A DNA stretch of 64,000 bases from JBGSPQ01 sp041738505 (GTDB lineage: Bacteria > Patescibacteriota > Gracilibacteria > UBA1369). Positions within the stretch are counted from its first letter, which is position 1. Each line of letters begins with the position of its first letter. Location of the stretch: NCBI GenBank assembly GCA_041738505.1, contig JBGSPQ010000023.1, positions 1-64,000 on the forward strand. The letters are read 5' to 3'. The position numbers and the translations under genes are program-made. Shown here one piece after another: positions 1 to 8,739 of the stretch. The notes beneath the pieces are model-generated. The model saw only the letters and a program-made list of their open reading frames with translations, had not been told where the DNA came from and ran no database searches.

Positions 1-2400
1 GGCGAGGGTGGTGTTGGTGGCTGTATCTTTTGCCGTTACGCAGACATAGTAGGTGGTGCCGTTGGAAAGGGCGGGGGATACCGTCCAGCTTGTGCCGGCA
101 ACGTTTGTAGTGCTGGCAACCGGGGAAGGACAAGCTCCGGAGGTGTCGTCCACCTTTACATCATATGTGGAAGCTCCAGTGGAAGCACCCCATGTGATGT
201 TTGGAGTGGTGTCGTTTGTAGGGCTGGTGGGGCCTGTTATTGAAAATGAACCCGGAGGAGTAATATCGTAAGTGACGGTATTGTCGGTTGAAGTGGATGC
301 GCTGTTGCCGTTGCCCGCAGTATCGGTGACTACACCCGCGCCAATTGAAGCTATTACGGTTCCGGATCCGGTCATGCCCGAAACGGCCACGCTGTATCCT
401 CCGTCTATCGGTGTAATAACGGCGGTGGTTGCGCCGGCTGTGCCGGAAAGGGTGACATCGCCAGATGTAAAGCCGGTGATAGATTCGGAAAAGAATACCT
501 CAAATAGGATTGGTGATACGTTGGTGGGGTCGTTCTGGCTGGGAGCCTGGTTGATGGTAACGGTTGGGCCGACAGTATCAACAAGGAAAGAATAAGTGCC
601 GTTGTTTGTGGCGAGAGTGGTGTTGGTGGCGGTATCTTTGGCTGTTACGCAAACATAGTAGGTAACGGCGTTGGAGAGAGCGGGGGATACCGTCCAGCTT
701 GTGCCGGCAACGTTTGTAGTGCTGGCAACAGGTGAAGGACAAGCGCCGGAAGTGTCATCCACTTTTACGTCATATGTGGAAGCTCCGGTGGAGGCGCCCC
801 AGGTGATATTTGGAGTGGTGTCGTTTGTGGGGCTGGTGGGTCCGGTGATTGAGAATGCGCCGGGCGGAGTAATATCGTATGTGACGGAATTGTCGGTTGA
901 TGTGGAGGCACTGTTGCCGTTGCCCGCGGTATCGGTGGCTACACCGGCGGCTATCGCGGGAATGACTGTACCTGTGCCGGTCATTCCGGAAACGGCCACA
1001 TTGTATGTGGTGCCGGAACCGGTGACGGTGCCTGTTGTGGCTCCGGCTGTACCGCCAAGAGTGACATCGCCAGTGGCGAAATTGGTTGTGGATTCTGAAA
1101 ATACTACTGTGAAGTTGATTGGTGACGCGTTTGTGGGATCGGTCTGACCGCCGGCCTGATTGATTGTGACGGTGGGAGCGTTTGTATCAACAAGGAATGA
1201 ATATGTACCTTTGTTTGTGGCTAGAGTGGTGTTGGTAGCAGTTTCTTTTGCCGTTACACAGACATAGTAGGTAACGCCGTTGGAAAGAGCGGGGGATACC
1301 GTCCAACTTGTGCCGGCAACGTTTGTAGTGCTGGCGACAGGGGAAGGACAAGCACCGGAAGTGTCATCCACTTTCACATCATATGTGGAAGCTCCACTTG
1401 AAGCGCCCCAGGTGATATTTGGAGTGGTGTCGTTGGTGGGGCTGGTGGGACCGGTGATTGAGAAAGAACCGGGCGGAGTAATGTCGTAAGTGACGGTATT
1501 GTCTGTGGAAGTGGATGCGCTGTTGCCGTTGCCCGCGGCGTCTGTGGCTACGCCGGCGGCTATGGAGGCAATTACAGTGCCGGTCACTGACATGCCCGAA
1601 ACTGTTGCAGTATATGTTGTTCCGGATCCTGTGACGAGGACGGTGTTGGCTCCCGCCGATCCCGAAAGATTTACAGATGAAAATCCGGTAACTGCTTCGG
1701 AGAAGACAACTGTGAAGTTGATAGGCGATGTGTTGGTGGGATCGTTCTGACCTCCGGCCTGGTTGATGGTGACAGAGGGTGGTGTTGCATCAATCACAAA
1801 AATATACGTGCCGCTGTTAGAAGCGGCGGTGGAGTTATTCGCGGCGTCTTTTGCCGTTAGGCAGACGTAATAAGTTACTCCTTCGCTAAGGATGACGTCA
1901 CCGATGTTCCAGCTTGTCCCGGTTACTCCAATTTGGCCGCCAACGGGAGAAGGACATCCTCCGGAACTGTCATCAATGGAAACATCGTATGATGTAGCCC
2001 CTGTGGAAGCGGTCCAGGTGATTGTAACATTTGCGTCATTGGTCGGATTTGGCGGTCCGGTGATGCTGAAAGATCCCGGAGGAGTTATATCGTAGGTGAC
2101 GGTGTTGTCCGTGGAAGTGGATGCGCTGTTGCCGTTGCCCGCGGCGTCTGTGGCTACTCCGGCGGCTATGGAGGCGATTACAGTTCCGGTCACTGACATG
2201 CCCGAAACTGTTGCAGTATATGTTGTGCCGGATCCTGTTACGAGGACGGTGTTTGCTCCCGCCGTTCCGGAAAGGTTTACAGATGAAAATCCGGTAACTG
2301 CTTCGGAGAAGACAACCGTAAAGTTGATTGGTGAAGCGTTTGTGGGATCGGCCTGTCCGCCGGCCTGGTTGATGGTGACGGTGGGTAGGCTGGAATCGTA
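1..2400 (-). repeat. Tandem 609-bp coding repeats in adhesin gene
   Basis: Four successive copies of one landmark (encoding TDNTVTYDI on the minus strand) lie at about 272, 881, 1490 and 2096. The period is therefore 609, 609 and 606 bp, or 203/203/202 codons. Each unit encodes an Ig-like plus an FN3-like domain. Copies differ by scattered substitutions and small in-frame changes; 1490 and 2096 are closest to each other in the Ig-like half. The array continues past the left edge, so copy number is unknown. Such arrays change length by recombination and are prone to assembly collapse. Confidence 0.9.
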
Positions 2401-5400
2401 AATAAATGAATCAAGTGCGGGACTATAACTGTTGCCGGCATTATCTTGGATGGCAACGGTAAACTTATATTCGACACCATTTTGTAGTTGTGCTAGCGGC
2501 AAACCGGAATAGTACCAGGATGTGGTCCCGTTCACTGCATTATTCACTGGTGCAGCTTGCCAGCCTGGCGTTGTTGGATTCCACCAATAGTTATCGCTGG
2601 TGCGTTGTACATAGACATAAACACTCGAAAGTCCGGATAGCGCATCGCCAGCGGTTCCCGTGATGGTTGTCGTTGTACTATAAGTGCTCGGATTATAGTA
2701 ATTGTTGGCAATAGAAATAGAGCCGGTGGGATTAACACTATCCAATTTGTAGGGACCATTCCATGAACCGGTGTTGCCGGCGTTATCCGCGTTACACAGA
2801 TAAAGGGTATGAGAGCCTTGTGAAGGAATGGTGATGGTGTTGCCGTTGGTGAAGGAGGTGCCGGAACTACGACACGTGGCATCAGAGGTATCCCAACTAT
2901 ATTTTGAATAACTCAAACCTGCCCCGCCGGAGTCTGAGGTGGACAGGGTGATTGTCGGGCTGGTATTGTACCATGAAGTAGAGGAATTGTTGGCGGAGAC
3001 GACTGGGTTGGTGGTGTCGTATGTAATTGAATCGCTGGCAGTCGCGCTCCAGTTGTTGACATTGTCTCTGAATTTAACGTAAACGGTTTTGGATCCCTGT
3101 GCTGTTGAGCAACCTGCACCGCTTTGATTCGTGATGTTGAATGATTTGCTTCCGCTGTAGGTTTCGGGAGTGGTCCAGTTGGAGTTGTCGCAGGAAAATT
3201 GCATCTGGCTTAATCCCGCTCCGGCATCCGTGGAGGAAAGTGTCAAAGTGACAGTTGCTGAAGTTGTGTATGTTGCTCCGGAGTTGATTAATATGGAATT
3301 GAGTGTTGTTGGAGCGGTGGTATCCAGAGTACATGCATAACCATCCGGATTGGAATCATTCATGGCATAATCATAACCAACGGTTGTAAGTGCTCCGTCA
3401 CAGGTTTCCGCGTTATCTATTGTGTAAGTTATATCAAAGGGGGTGCCGGCCGTTGGAGTGGTGCCGAATGCCGATTCGCCGGCAACGTAATATGCGCCTG
3501 CCAATGCTCCGGATAAATTATCCGTAAGATTATAATCCATCGTGAAGGATTGTCCCGACGGGACGGCGTTGTTGTAAAAAATCGCGGAACCGCCGACGTA
3601 AATGTAATCGCTGGATTCGGAGATTCCGTTGAAGGTTAGAGTGGGATGAACCGTATCCAGTTTAATGGTGGCGGAAGTTACCTGTGTGGTGTTGCAGTTA
3701 CTTAAATAGTCGCAAACATTAGGTGTGACCGAACAGGAGGTTGATATTCCGTTGGTGCTGATTACGCAGTTTGCCGGGCTTCCGCTTGAGATGCCGACGC
3801 CGGCATCAGTATAATAGAAGTAGGATGTCTGGTTACTTGTGTACCAGTTTACCGGGTCAAATCCGGTCTGGCTGGAAAGATATGGGTTGGTGGCGTCGTA
3901 ATAATAATATTGGCGTAGGTGCCCTCCCCAGTTGCCGGCTACGTCCATTACACGGAATTGGATATCGAAATTGGCATTGGGAGTGTATCCTGTGCCAGTA
4001 GGACCGTTGTAGTAACAATAGTTAGCATCCTGTGTGACACCGGTTGAATCCCATCCTCCGGAATTAATACTTACAGCGCAAGTACCGCTAGCCAGTCCGG
4101 AACCGCTGTCAGAAATTGCGCTTCTTAGCCATATGGTTCCCTTAAACCACATGTTATTGTATTGTGTTCCGCTATATATGGTTGGTACGGACACGGCGGG
4201 TTGTATGCTGTCCTGCGTGGAAAAAGTTGAACTGCTCCAGCCTGTTGTATTGCCAAGGGCGTCTTTGGCCTGGACGAAATAATAATATATTTGTCCATGG
4301 GAAAGGCTGGCAAATGTGTACCAGGTATTTGAAGTCCAGCCGCTGGCGGTACATCCGGTTGTTGTATTGGTGAAGTTTCTGCAGAAATTATATTGTATTC
4401 CTCCAACTCCTCCATCTGTTGAGCCACTTGTATATACTGTATTTTCGGTATATGGGGTGTAAGTCGGTTCGGCAATCATACTGGGTGTGGACGGAGCGGA
4501 AGTATCCATTTTGACAATAAATTCAGCAATGCCGCTGTAGCCACCAGTATCCCAGTTTCTTGCGCGGAAGTAGTTGGTACCCTCCCCAAAAGTTGTTGGA
4601 TAACTACCATCTGAATCATAGGTAGTCGGTGTACAGCCAGATGTAACACAATAATAGCCGGACACAGTCGTCGGTCCGCCAGAGACATTCCATGTACAGG
4701 TGGGAGCTACATCGTTGCGCCATACGTTGGTCGTATAACTGCCACATGCAATGGTGGGAGTGGTCGCAGGGCTTTCGTCATACCAAAGACTTCCACAACC
4801 ATATCCAACAATGCTATTTGCATCAACCGGTCGAGTACAAATGTATCGGAGACCGTCGGTGGAATTGGGAACTGTAATTGCGCCATAGCAGTCTGACTCC
4901 AAATCCAACAAAGTTGTTCCTCCACCATAGGTCGTGTCAGTATCCCAATAGGCATAACATGTTCCGGTCCCGGCATCGTGGCTTCCTGTTACGATAACGC
5001 TGTTACCAGCGGTAACCTGAGTATCACTTAAGCTGGCAGTAACTGTTGGTGCCGAATATGTTACAGTCAGTCTTGGATAATAAGATGCATCATCATACCG
5101 GTGAACACGGTAGTAGGAAGTTGTGGTCGCGCTCCTTATTACCATGGAAACATAATTGTTAGGCAATCGGGCTTCCAGATATCCGTATCCCGTTGCGGTG
5201 AATGTGGTTATAAGCGCATGCCCGACAGTGTCCGTTGTATTGACGGTGTCACTTCCGCCGGAACTATAAGAAATGTCGGCGTAAATCTGCGCACCTGTAG
5301 CGGATGTAGCGTTATAGGTACCCACATAGGAATAATGTGACATATTGGCTGCCGGTAACTGTCTTATATATGTATAAAGCGCGGCGGCACTAAAGTTCGC

Positions 5401-6663
5401 TCCTTCAATGATTCCTGACAGGTCAAAGTGTGCATAAGCGCGTCTGGTTGGTGTGCATGAGCCCCAGCAACCGACATCCGCGTCACCGGGCCATTTATCG
5501 CCGGCGGAACTTACAGTACCGGTATAGTTGGTGCCGGTGGCACCCAGGGTCGGATCCACAACAATAGGAAACTGTCGTTCGGGAGCGGTCAGCCATTCAA
5601 TAGGTGCCATTTTGCAGATTGAAATCGCATCCCCTTCTTCTGTAAGAGAATATCTGCCGAAAATCGTATTATTCGGATTATTTTTCTCATAGATATCAGG
5701 AGCATAGAATTGTACGGTTGGCTTATTTTCGCTGTTTGAAAGAGTTATTTCTTTGATATCTTTTGGTTTTTCCGGGTCGGTGATTGTTTGATATGACCAG
5801 CCTTTTGGCATGATCAACTGTTCACAATAAGCCAATTCCACAGCGCCTTCGGGTATCTCGGCGAGGGCGGATCTGTCGTTCAGGACAATATCCATCGTTC
5901 TTGCTATGGAAGATCCCTGTTTAAAGGAAACGTCCGTATTTTTGTAGACTGATGGATACGTCATCCTGTTTGAGTCTACGTAACCTTCAACGACTTCGGG
6001 TTGGATGCTTTTTAGGATATTACCTTTGTCATCAAGCCAGCGCATCTCAGGATTTATCCAGTCTTTAAAAACTTCTTTCCCAAAATCTATCAAAAGCCCC
6101 TGCTTTCCGCTGGAGGCCGAATAAAAACGCATGGGGTCGTTTTTGATGCTGGCATAGGCATAATCGGAATGACGGCCGGTGGTGTTTTGTTCAATGTCCA
6201 GAATAACGTCTTTCCATTCACCGTCTTCCCGGTAATGGACCGGGCCGGCCGCGATTACCGCCGTAATGGATCCATCGGGATTGCGGTATTGTTTGGTCGT
6301 GGCATTGCGCATCTCCACCACTTCGTCTTCAGATTTTAATTTGCTAAGAGGATCTTCTTCCGCTTCAGGTGCGGCAATTGTAAAGTTATCCCGGTTTGGC
6401 AGAGGTAACTCAATTGCTGGAGTATTGTCCAGCGGATTTTTAAACCATTCGCCGAAATCGCCAAACGCGACGGATGCCTGTGGCGCGAGTTCACTGCTAA
6501 ACAGCAGGGAATACTTTGTCACCACGGGATTTTCAACAGCGGAGGGGAGCAGTGTGCCGTCCGAGGCTCCGGTGTTATTGGAGGTGAACGTTACAATGAG
6601 CGCCAGTAACGCCAGCGCGCCAAAGCTTTTTATGAATTCGAATTTTTTTGTTTTCTGTTTCAT
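1..6663 (-). CDS. Giant secreted repeat adhesin, C-terminus outside window
   Basis: An uninterrupted minus-strand reading frame of 2221 codons runs from ATG at 6661-6663 off the left edge. The N-terminus (MKQKTKKFEFIKSFGALALL) is a signal peptide or membrane anchor. Residues about 95-230 resemble the N-terminal domain of wall-associated RHS/YD-type proteins (NPDGSITAVIAAGPVHY, then EWKDV). Around residues 400-550 there is a DNRLRE/CBM96-like beta domain (RRAYAHFDLSGI ... YYPRLTVTY). Further on are many Ig-like and FN3-like beta-sandwich segments (DTTAPTT, DTTNPVVSANN). The last 800 or so codons are near-identical 203-residue modules, each an Ig-like domain (VTINQAGGQADPTN) plus an FN3-like domain (YYVCVTAKDTATN). 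Likely a surface adhesin or matrix protein; no catalytic motif is visible. The anchor should lie in the missing C-terminus. Ligand unknown. Confidence 0.85.
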   Translation of the reverse strand, partial: MKQKTKKFEFIKSFGALALLALIVTFTSNNTGASDGTLLPSAVENPVVTKYSLLFSSELAPQASVAFGDFGEWFKNPLDNTPAIELPLPNRDNFTIAAPEAEEDPLSKLKSEDEVVEMRNATTKQYRNPDGSITAVIAAGPVHYREDGEWKDVILDIEQNTTGRHSDYAYASIKNDPMRFYSASSGKQGLLIDFGKEVFKDWINPEMRWLDDKGNILKSIQPEVVEGYVDSNRMTYPSVYKNTDVSFKQGSSIARTMDIVLNDRSALAEIPEGAVELAYCEQLIMPKGWSYQTITDPEKPKDIKEITLSNSENKPTVQFYAPDIYEKNNPNNTIFGRYSLTEEGDAISICKMAPIEWLTAPERQFPIVVDPTLGATGTNYTGTVSSAGDKWPGDADVGCWGSCTPTRRAYAHFDLSGIIEGANFSAAALYTYIRQLPAANMSHYSYVGTYNATSATGAQIYADISYSSGGSDTVNTTDTVGHALITTFTATGYGYLEARLPNNYVSMVIRSATTTSYYRVHRYDDASYYPRLTVTYSAPTVTASLSDTQVTAGNSVIVTGSHDAGTGTCYAYWDTDTTYGGGTTLLDLESDCYGAITVPNSTDGLRYICTRPVDANSIVGYGCGSLWYDESPATTPTIACGSYTTNVWRNDVAPTCTWNVSGGPTTVSGYYCVTSGCTPTTYDSDGSYPTTFGEGTNYFRARNWDTGGYSGIAEFIVKMDTSAPSTPSMIAEPTYTPYTENTVYTSGSTDGGVGGIQYNFCRNFTNTTTGCTASGWTSNTWYTFASLSHGQIYYYFVQAKDALGNTTGWSSSTFSTQDSIQPAVSVPTIYSGTQYNNMWFKGTIWLRSAISDSGSGLASGTCAVSINSGGWDSTGVTQDANYCYYNGPTGTGYTPNANFDIQFRVMDVAGNWGGHLRQYYYYDATNPYLSSQTGFDPVNWYTSNQTSYFYYTDAGVGISSGSPANCVISTNGISTSCSVTPNVCDYLSNCNTTQVTSATIKLDTVHPTLTFNGISESSDYIYVGGSAIFYNNAVPSGQSFTMDYNLTDNLSGALAGAYYVAGESAFGTTPTAGTPFDITYTIDNAETCDGALTTVGYDYAMNDSNPDGYACTLDTTAPTTLNSILINSGATYTTSATVTLTLSSTDAGAGLSQMQFSCDNSNWTTPETYSGSKSFNITNQSGAGCSTAQGSKTVYVKFRDNVNNWSATASDSITYDTTNPVVSANNSSTSWYNTSPTITLSTSDSGGAGLSYSKYSWDTSDATCRSSGTSFTNGNTITIPSQGSHTLYLCNADNAGNTGSWNGPYKLDSVNPTGSISIANNYYNPSTYSTTTTITGTAGDALSGLSSVYVYVQRTSDNYWWNPTTPGWQAAPVNNAVNGTTSWYYSGLPLAQLQNGVEYKFTVAIQDNAGNSYSPALDSFIYDSSLPTVTINQAGGQADPTNASPINFTVVFSEAVTGFSSVNLSGTAGANTVLVTGSGTTYTATVSGMSVTGTVIASIAAGVATDAAGNGNSASTSTDNTVTYDITPPGSFSITGPPNPTNDANVTITWTASTGATSYDVSIDDSSGGCPSPVGGQIGVTGTSWNIGDVILSEGVTYYVCLTAKDAANNSTAASNSGTYIFVIDATPPSVTINQAGGQNDPTNTSPINFTVVFSEAVTGFSSVNLSGSAGANTVLVTGSGTTYTATVSGMSVTGTVIASIAAGVATDAAGNGNSASTSTDNTVTYDITPPGSFSITGPTSPTNDTTPNITWGASSGASTYDVKVDDTSGACPSPVASTTNVAGTSWTVSPALSNGVTYYVCVTAKETATNTTLATNKGTYSFLVDTNAPTVTINQAGGQTDPTNASPINFTVVFSESTTNFATGDVTLGGTAGATTGTVTGSGTTYNVAVSGMTGTGTVIPAIAAGVATDTAGNGNSASTSTDNSVTYDITPPGAFSITGPTSPTNDTTPNITWGASTGASTYDVKVDDTSGACPSPVASTTNVAGTSWTVSPALSNAVTYYVCVTAKDTATNTTLATNNGTYSFLVDTVGPTVTINQAPSQNDPTNVSPILFEVFFSESITGFTSGDVTLSGTAGATTAVITPIDGGYSVAVSGMTGSGTVIASIGAGVVTDTAGNGNSASTSTDNTVTYDITPPGSFSITGPTSPTNDTTPNITWGASTGASTYDVKVDDTSGACPSPVASTTNVAGTSWTVSPALSNGTTYYVCVTAKDTATNTTLA

Positions 6664-6699
6664 TGATTGTTTGGCAGTGATTCCAGACGGGTCTTCAAC

Positions 6700-6858
6700 T
6701 TAAATGTTATTAGCACATAAAAATAGCGTTCCCGCAACTAGAATAAGAGCAGTCAATTTGATTGGGCTATGGCTTTTTTGCTCTTGGATCGACTTATTGA
6801 AAAAGGCAAGGAGTTTGGTGCATATTCGGCTGTGGCTTGCGGAATAATGGATTCTCAT
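6700..6858 (-). CDS. Possible small membrane peptide
   Basis: A 52-codon frame starts at ATG 6858 and stops at 6700; an in-frame TTG at 6897 would make it 65 codons. It ends in a hydrophobic stretch (LTALILVAGTLFLC) that could be one membrane helix, and it sits 36 bases upstream of the adhesin start on the same strand. No ribosome binding site and no recognised family. It may be a real leader-type peptide or chance coding in the leader of the adhesin mRNA. The rest of the 6664-7017 gap is AT-rich and shows nothing else I can name. Confidence 0.25.
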   Translation of the reverse strand: MRIHYSASHSRICTKLLAFFNKSIQEQKSHSPIKLTALILVAGTLFLCANNI

Positions 6859-7017
6859 CTTTATTTTTGGTTTTTGTGTTTTTAGTTTTTTATCCAATTA
6901 TTTTAACATATTTAGGGAATTTTTGGAAGGCAAAAGGGGGATTTTTTATGCTTAGAACCCATGAAAAATGATAAAAAATATTTGGGTGCATTGTGGCAAA
7001 ATCTTCAATCCTAAATT

Positions 7018-7947
7018 ATGAATTTTTCGGAATATCTTTCGGGGAAAAACATTGATGCGGGATTGTATTCGGTTTTGACGGATATTGCTTTTTGCGTAAA
7101 GGAAATTTCGGATTCGCTGGATACCGGGAACACCGGCTATGCGGGAGGGGAAAATGTGTTTGGGGAGAAGCAGATAAAAATGGATGTGCTGGCCAATCAA
7201 ATTTTGGTTTCGCGCTTGAATGAAAACGCCGATGTTTCTTTTATCGCTTCCGAGGAACTTGAAAGTCCGTACGAAGCTGACGTTTCGGGGGGCGGGTACA
7301 GTGTGTGTTTTGATCCGCTGGATGGATCTTCTTTGGTGGAGGCTAATCTGGCCGTGGGGACGATTGTCGGCTTGTACAAGGGGCAGGGGGTGATTGGCAG
7401 GACGGGCGCGGAGCAGGTTGCGGCGGCGGTTGCCGTGTACGGGCCAAGGTTGAGTCTGCTGGTGACGCTGGGTGGAGGTGTTGATGAGTTTGTTTATAGC
7501 GGGAAAGAGAATGCTTTTGTGTTGAGTGGGGAGGGGATTATGGTTTCGGATGCGGGTAAGATTTTTGCGCCGGGCAATTTGGAGTTGATGGCGGAAAATC
7601 CGGGTGGGGGCTATGCGAAGTTGCTGAATTACTGGATAAAAAACGGTTATAAACTGAGGTATTCCGGGGCGATGGCGCCGGATGTATGTCAGATTATAAA
7701 AAAAGGGGGAGGGGTGTTTTTGTATCCGGGGAGCGGTGACGCGCCGGAGGGGAAACTTCGGCTTTTGTATGAATGCGCGCCGTTCGCGATGATTTTAGAG
7801 GAGGCCGGAGGCGCGGCGGTCGGGGGAAAGGATTTTTCGCGCATTTTGGATATTGAAATTGAATCTGTTAAACAGACGGTTCCCGTGATTCTGGGCTCAA
7901 AAAAAGAGGTTGAAACGGCGACTTGGTTTTTGGCGGGAAATCAATAA
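7018..7947 (+). CDS. fbp: Class I fructose-1,6-bisphosphatase
   Basis: 309 residues, close to the usual class I FBPase length. The enzyme hydrolyses fructose-1,6-bisphosphate to fructose-6-phosphate in gluconeogenesis, and some relatives act on sedoheptulose bisphosphate. The metal-binding signature FDPLDGSS is at residues 98-105 and an EE pair at 79-80 fits the acidic ligand set. The C-terminal substrate and metal motif appears as GKLRLLYECAPFAMILEEAGG-like sequence near residues 244-265. FBPases usually read FDPLDGSSN; Leu replaces the Asn here, so an SBPase-like specificity cannot be excluded. The start is the first ATG of the frame, preceded by an AT-rich stretch without a Shine-Dalgarno sequence. 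It stands alone between the divergent adhesin and the lipoprotein gene. Confidence 0.88.
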   Translation: MNFSEYLSGKNIDAGLYSVLTDIAFCVKEISDSLDTGNTGYAGGENVFGEKQIKMDVLANQILVSRLNENADVSFIASEELESPYEADVSGGGYSVCFDPLDGSSLVEANLAVGTIVGLYKGQGVIGRTGAEQVAAAVAVYGPRLSLLVTLGGGVDEFVYSGKENAFVLSGEGIMVSDAGKIFAPGNLELMAENPGGGYAKLLNYWIKNGYKLRYSGAMAPDVCQIIKKGGGVFLYPGSGDAPEGKLRLLYECAPFAMILEEAGGAAVGGKDFSRILDIEIESVKQTVPVILGSKKEVETATWFLAGNQ

Positions 7948-8003
7948 AAATATTTTTTAAGCATTTTTTTAGAAATCGTTAATATCGGTCTGATAATTTT
8001 GGT

Positions 8004-8020
8004 TCACTCACAACGAGTGA
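8004..8020 (+). promoter_or_regulatory. Perfect inverted repeat upstream of lipoprotein gene
   Basis: TCACTC (8004-8009), five-base loop, GAGTGA (8015-8020). It lies 20 bases before the ATG at 8040 and just ahead of the ribosome binding site. It could be an operator or a short mRNA hairpin affecting translation. No T-run follows, so it is not an intrinsic terminator. Confidence 0.4.
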
Positions 8021-8028
8021 TCATTAAC

Positions 8029-8035
8029 AAGGAGG
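8029..8035 (+). promoter_or_regulatory. Strong ribosome binding site (AAGGAGG)
   Basis: AAGGAGG lies four bases before ATG 8040. A comparable AAAGGAG (8727-8733) precedes the next gene at 8740. Most other genes in this window have no such motif, so this pair stands out. Confidence 0.75.
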
Positions 8036-8039
8036 CACT

Positions 8040-8726
8040 ATGAACACAAAGAAAGCACACAGTAACATCACGGGGATTTGGGCCGTTTCGATCGGTCTGA
8101 TCTGCACTCTGTTTTTGGGGGCCTGCACGCCGACCGAAAACGCCAACCTTTCAGCCGGCAACGGCGAAACCACCACTCAACCGGAAGCGGGCAACACCAA
8201 TGACTCCGCCACCGCGGAGGAAGATGGTGGAGAGGAGGTGGAAATCACTTTTGATCTGCCTGAAGAATGGAGGCCGGCTGAGCGAGCTCCGGGAAAATTG
8301 GCGGGATGGAGTACTTATATTCCGGATCCGCCGGAGACTGTAACGACAGCTGAGGCGCAGTTGGATGAAAGAGAACAGCAACACAGCTGGAAGTTCACTT
8401 TGAACGAGGTTTCCGAAGACTGGTATGAGGCGACGACTGCCGAAGGCATGGCTACCGAATACCATGAAGAGTATGCAGCGGGGTGCCTTGAAAACCCGAA
8501 CTGCGAAATTGAGCCCGTTGCTGAAAAGGTTTACGGCGAAACAACAGTCTATTACGTAAAAGACTACAACACTTCCGACGAGGTCATTTATAGTGGAGAA
8601 TTCTATTCAGGATTCTTCAAGAAGGACGGAATTATCTTCGAATTGGGTATCAGGGGTGATATGGATAGCCCAATTACCGAAGAAACGATTGAAAGCGTGG
8701 TCACGACAATGAAGATCAAAGGCTAG
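8040..8726 (+). CDS. Secreted lipoprotein of unknown function
   Basis: 228 residues. The N-terminus has a charged start, a hydrophobic core and a lipobox (LGAC, Cys at about residue 29), so it is predicted to be lipid-anchored on the outer face of the membrane. Residues 30-65 are a Ser/Thr/Asn/Glu-rich linker, followed by a domain of about 160 residues rich in Glu, Trp and Tyr (FDLPEEWRPAERAPGK at its start). No catalytic motif or family recognised. The start is fixed by the strong AAGGAGG site. The M23/SLH gene begins 13 bases after its stop, so the two are almost certainly co-transcribed, and this protein may partner or regulate that surface peptidase. Confidence 0.8.
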   Translation: MNTKKAHSNITGIWAVSIGLICTLFLGACTPTENANLSAGNGETTTQPEAGNTNDSATAEEDGGEEVEITFDLPEEWRPAERAPGKLAGWSTYIPDPPETVTTAEAQLDEREQQHSWKFTLNEVSEDWYEATTAEGMATEYHEEYAAGCLENPNCEIEPVAEKVYGETTVYYVKDYNTSDEVIYSGEFYSGFFKKDGIIFELGIRGDMDSPITEETIESVVTTMKIKG

Positions 8727-8739
8727 AAAGGAGCAGACA

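Noticed and set aside
53..2401. Plus-strand reading frames with repeated similar proteins
   Set aside because: They are the antisense of the adhesin repeats; the minus-strand frame is continuous over 6.6 kb with a signal peptide and recognisable domains.
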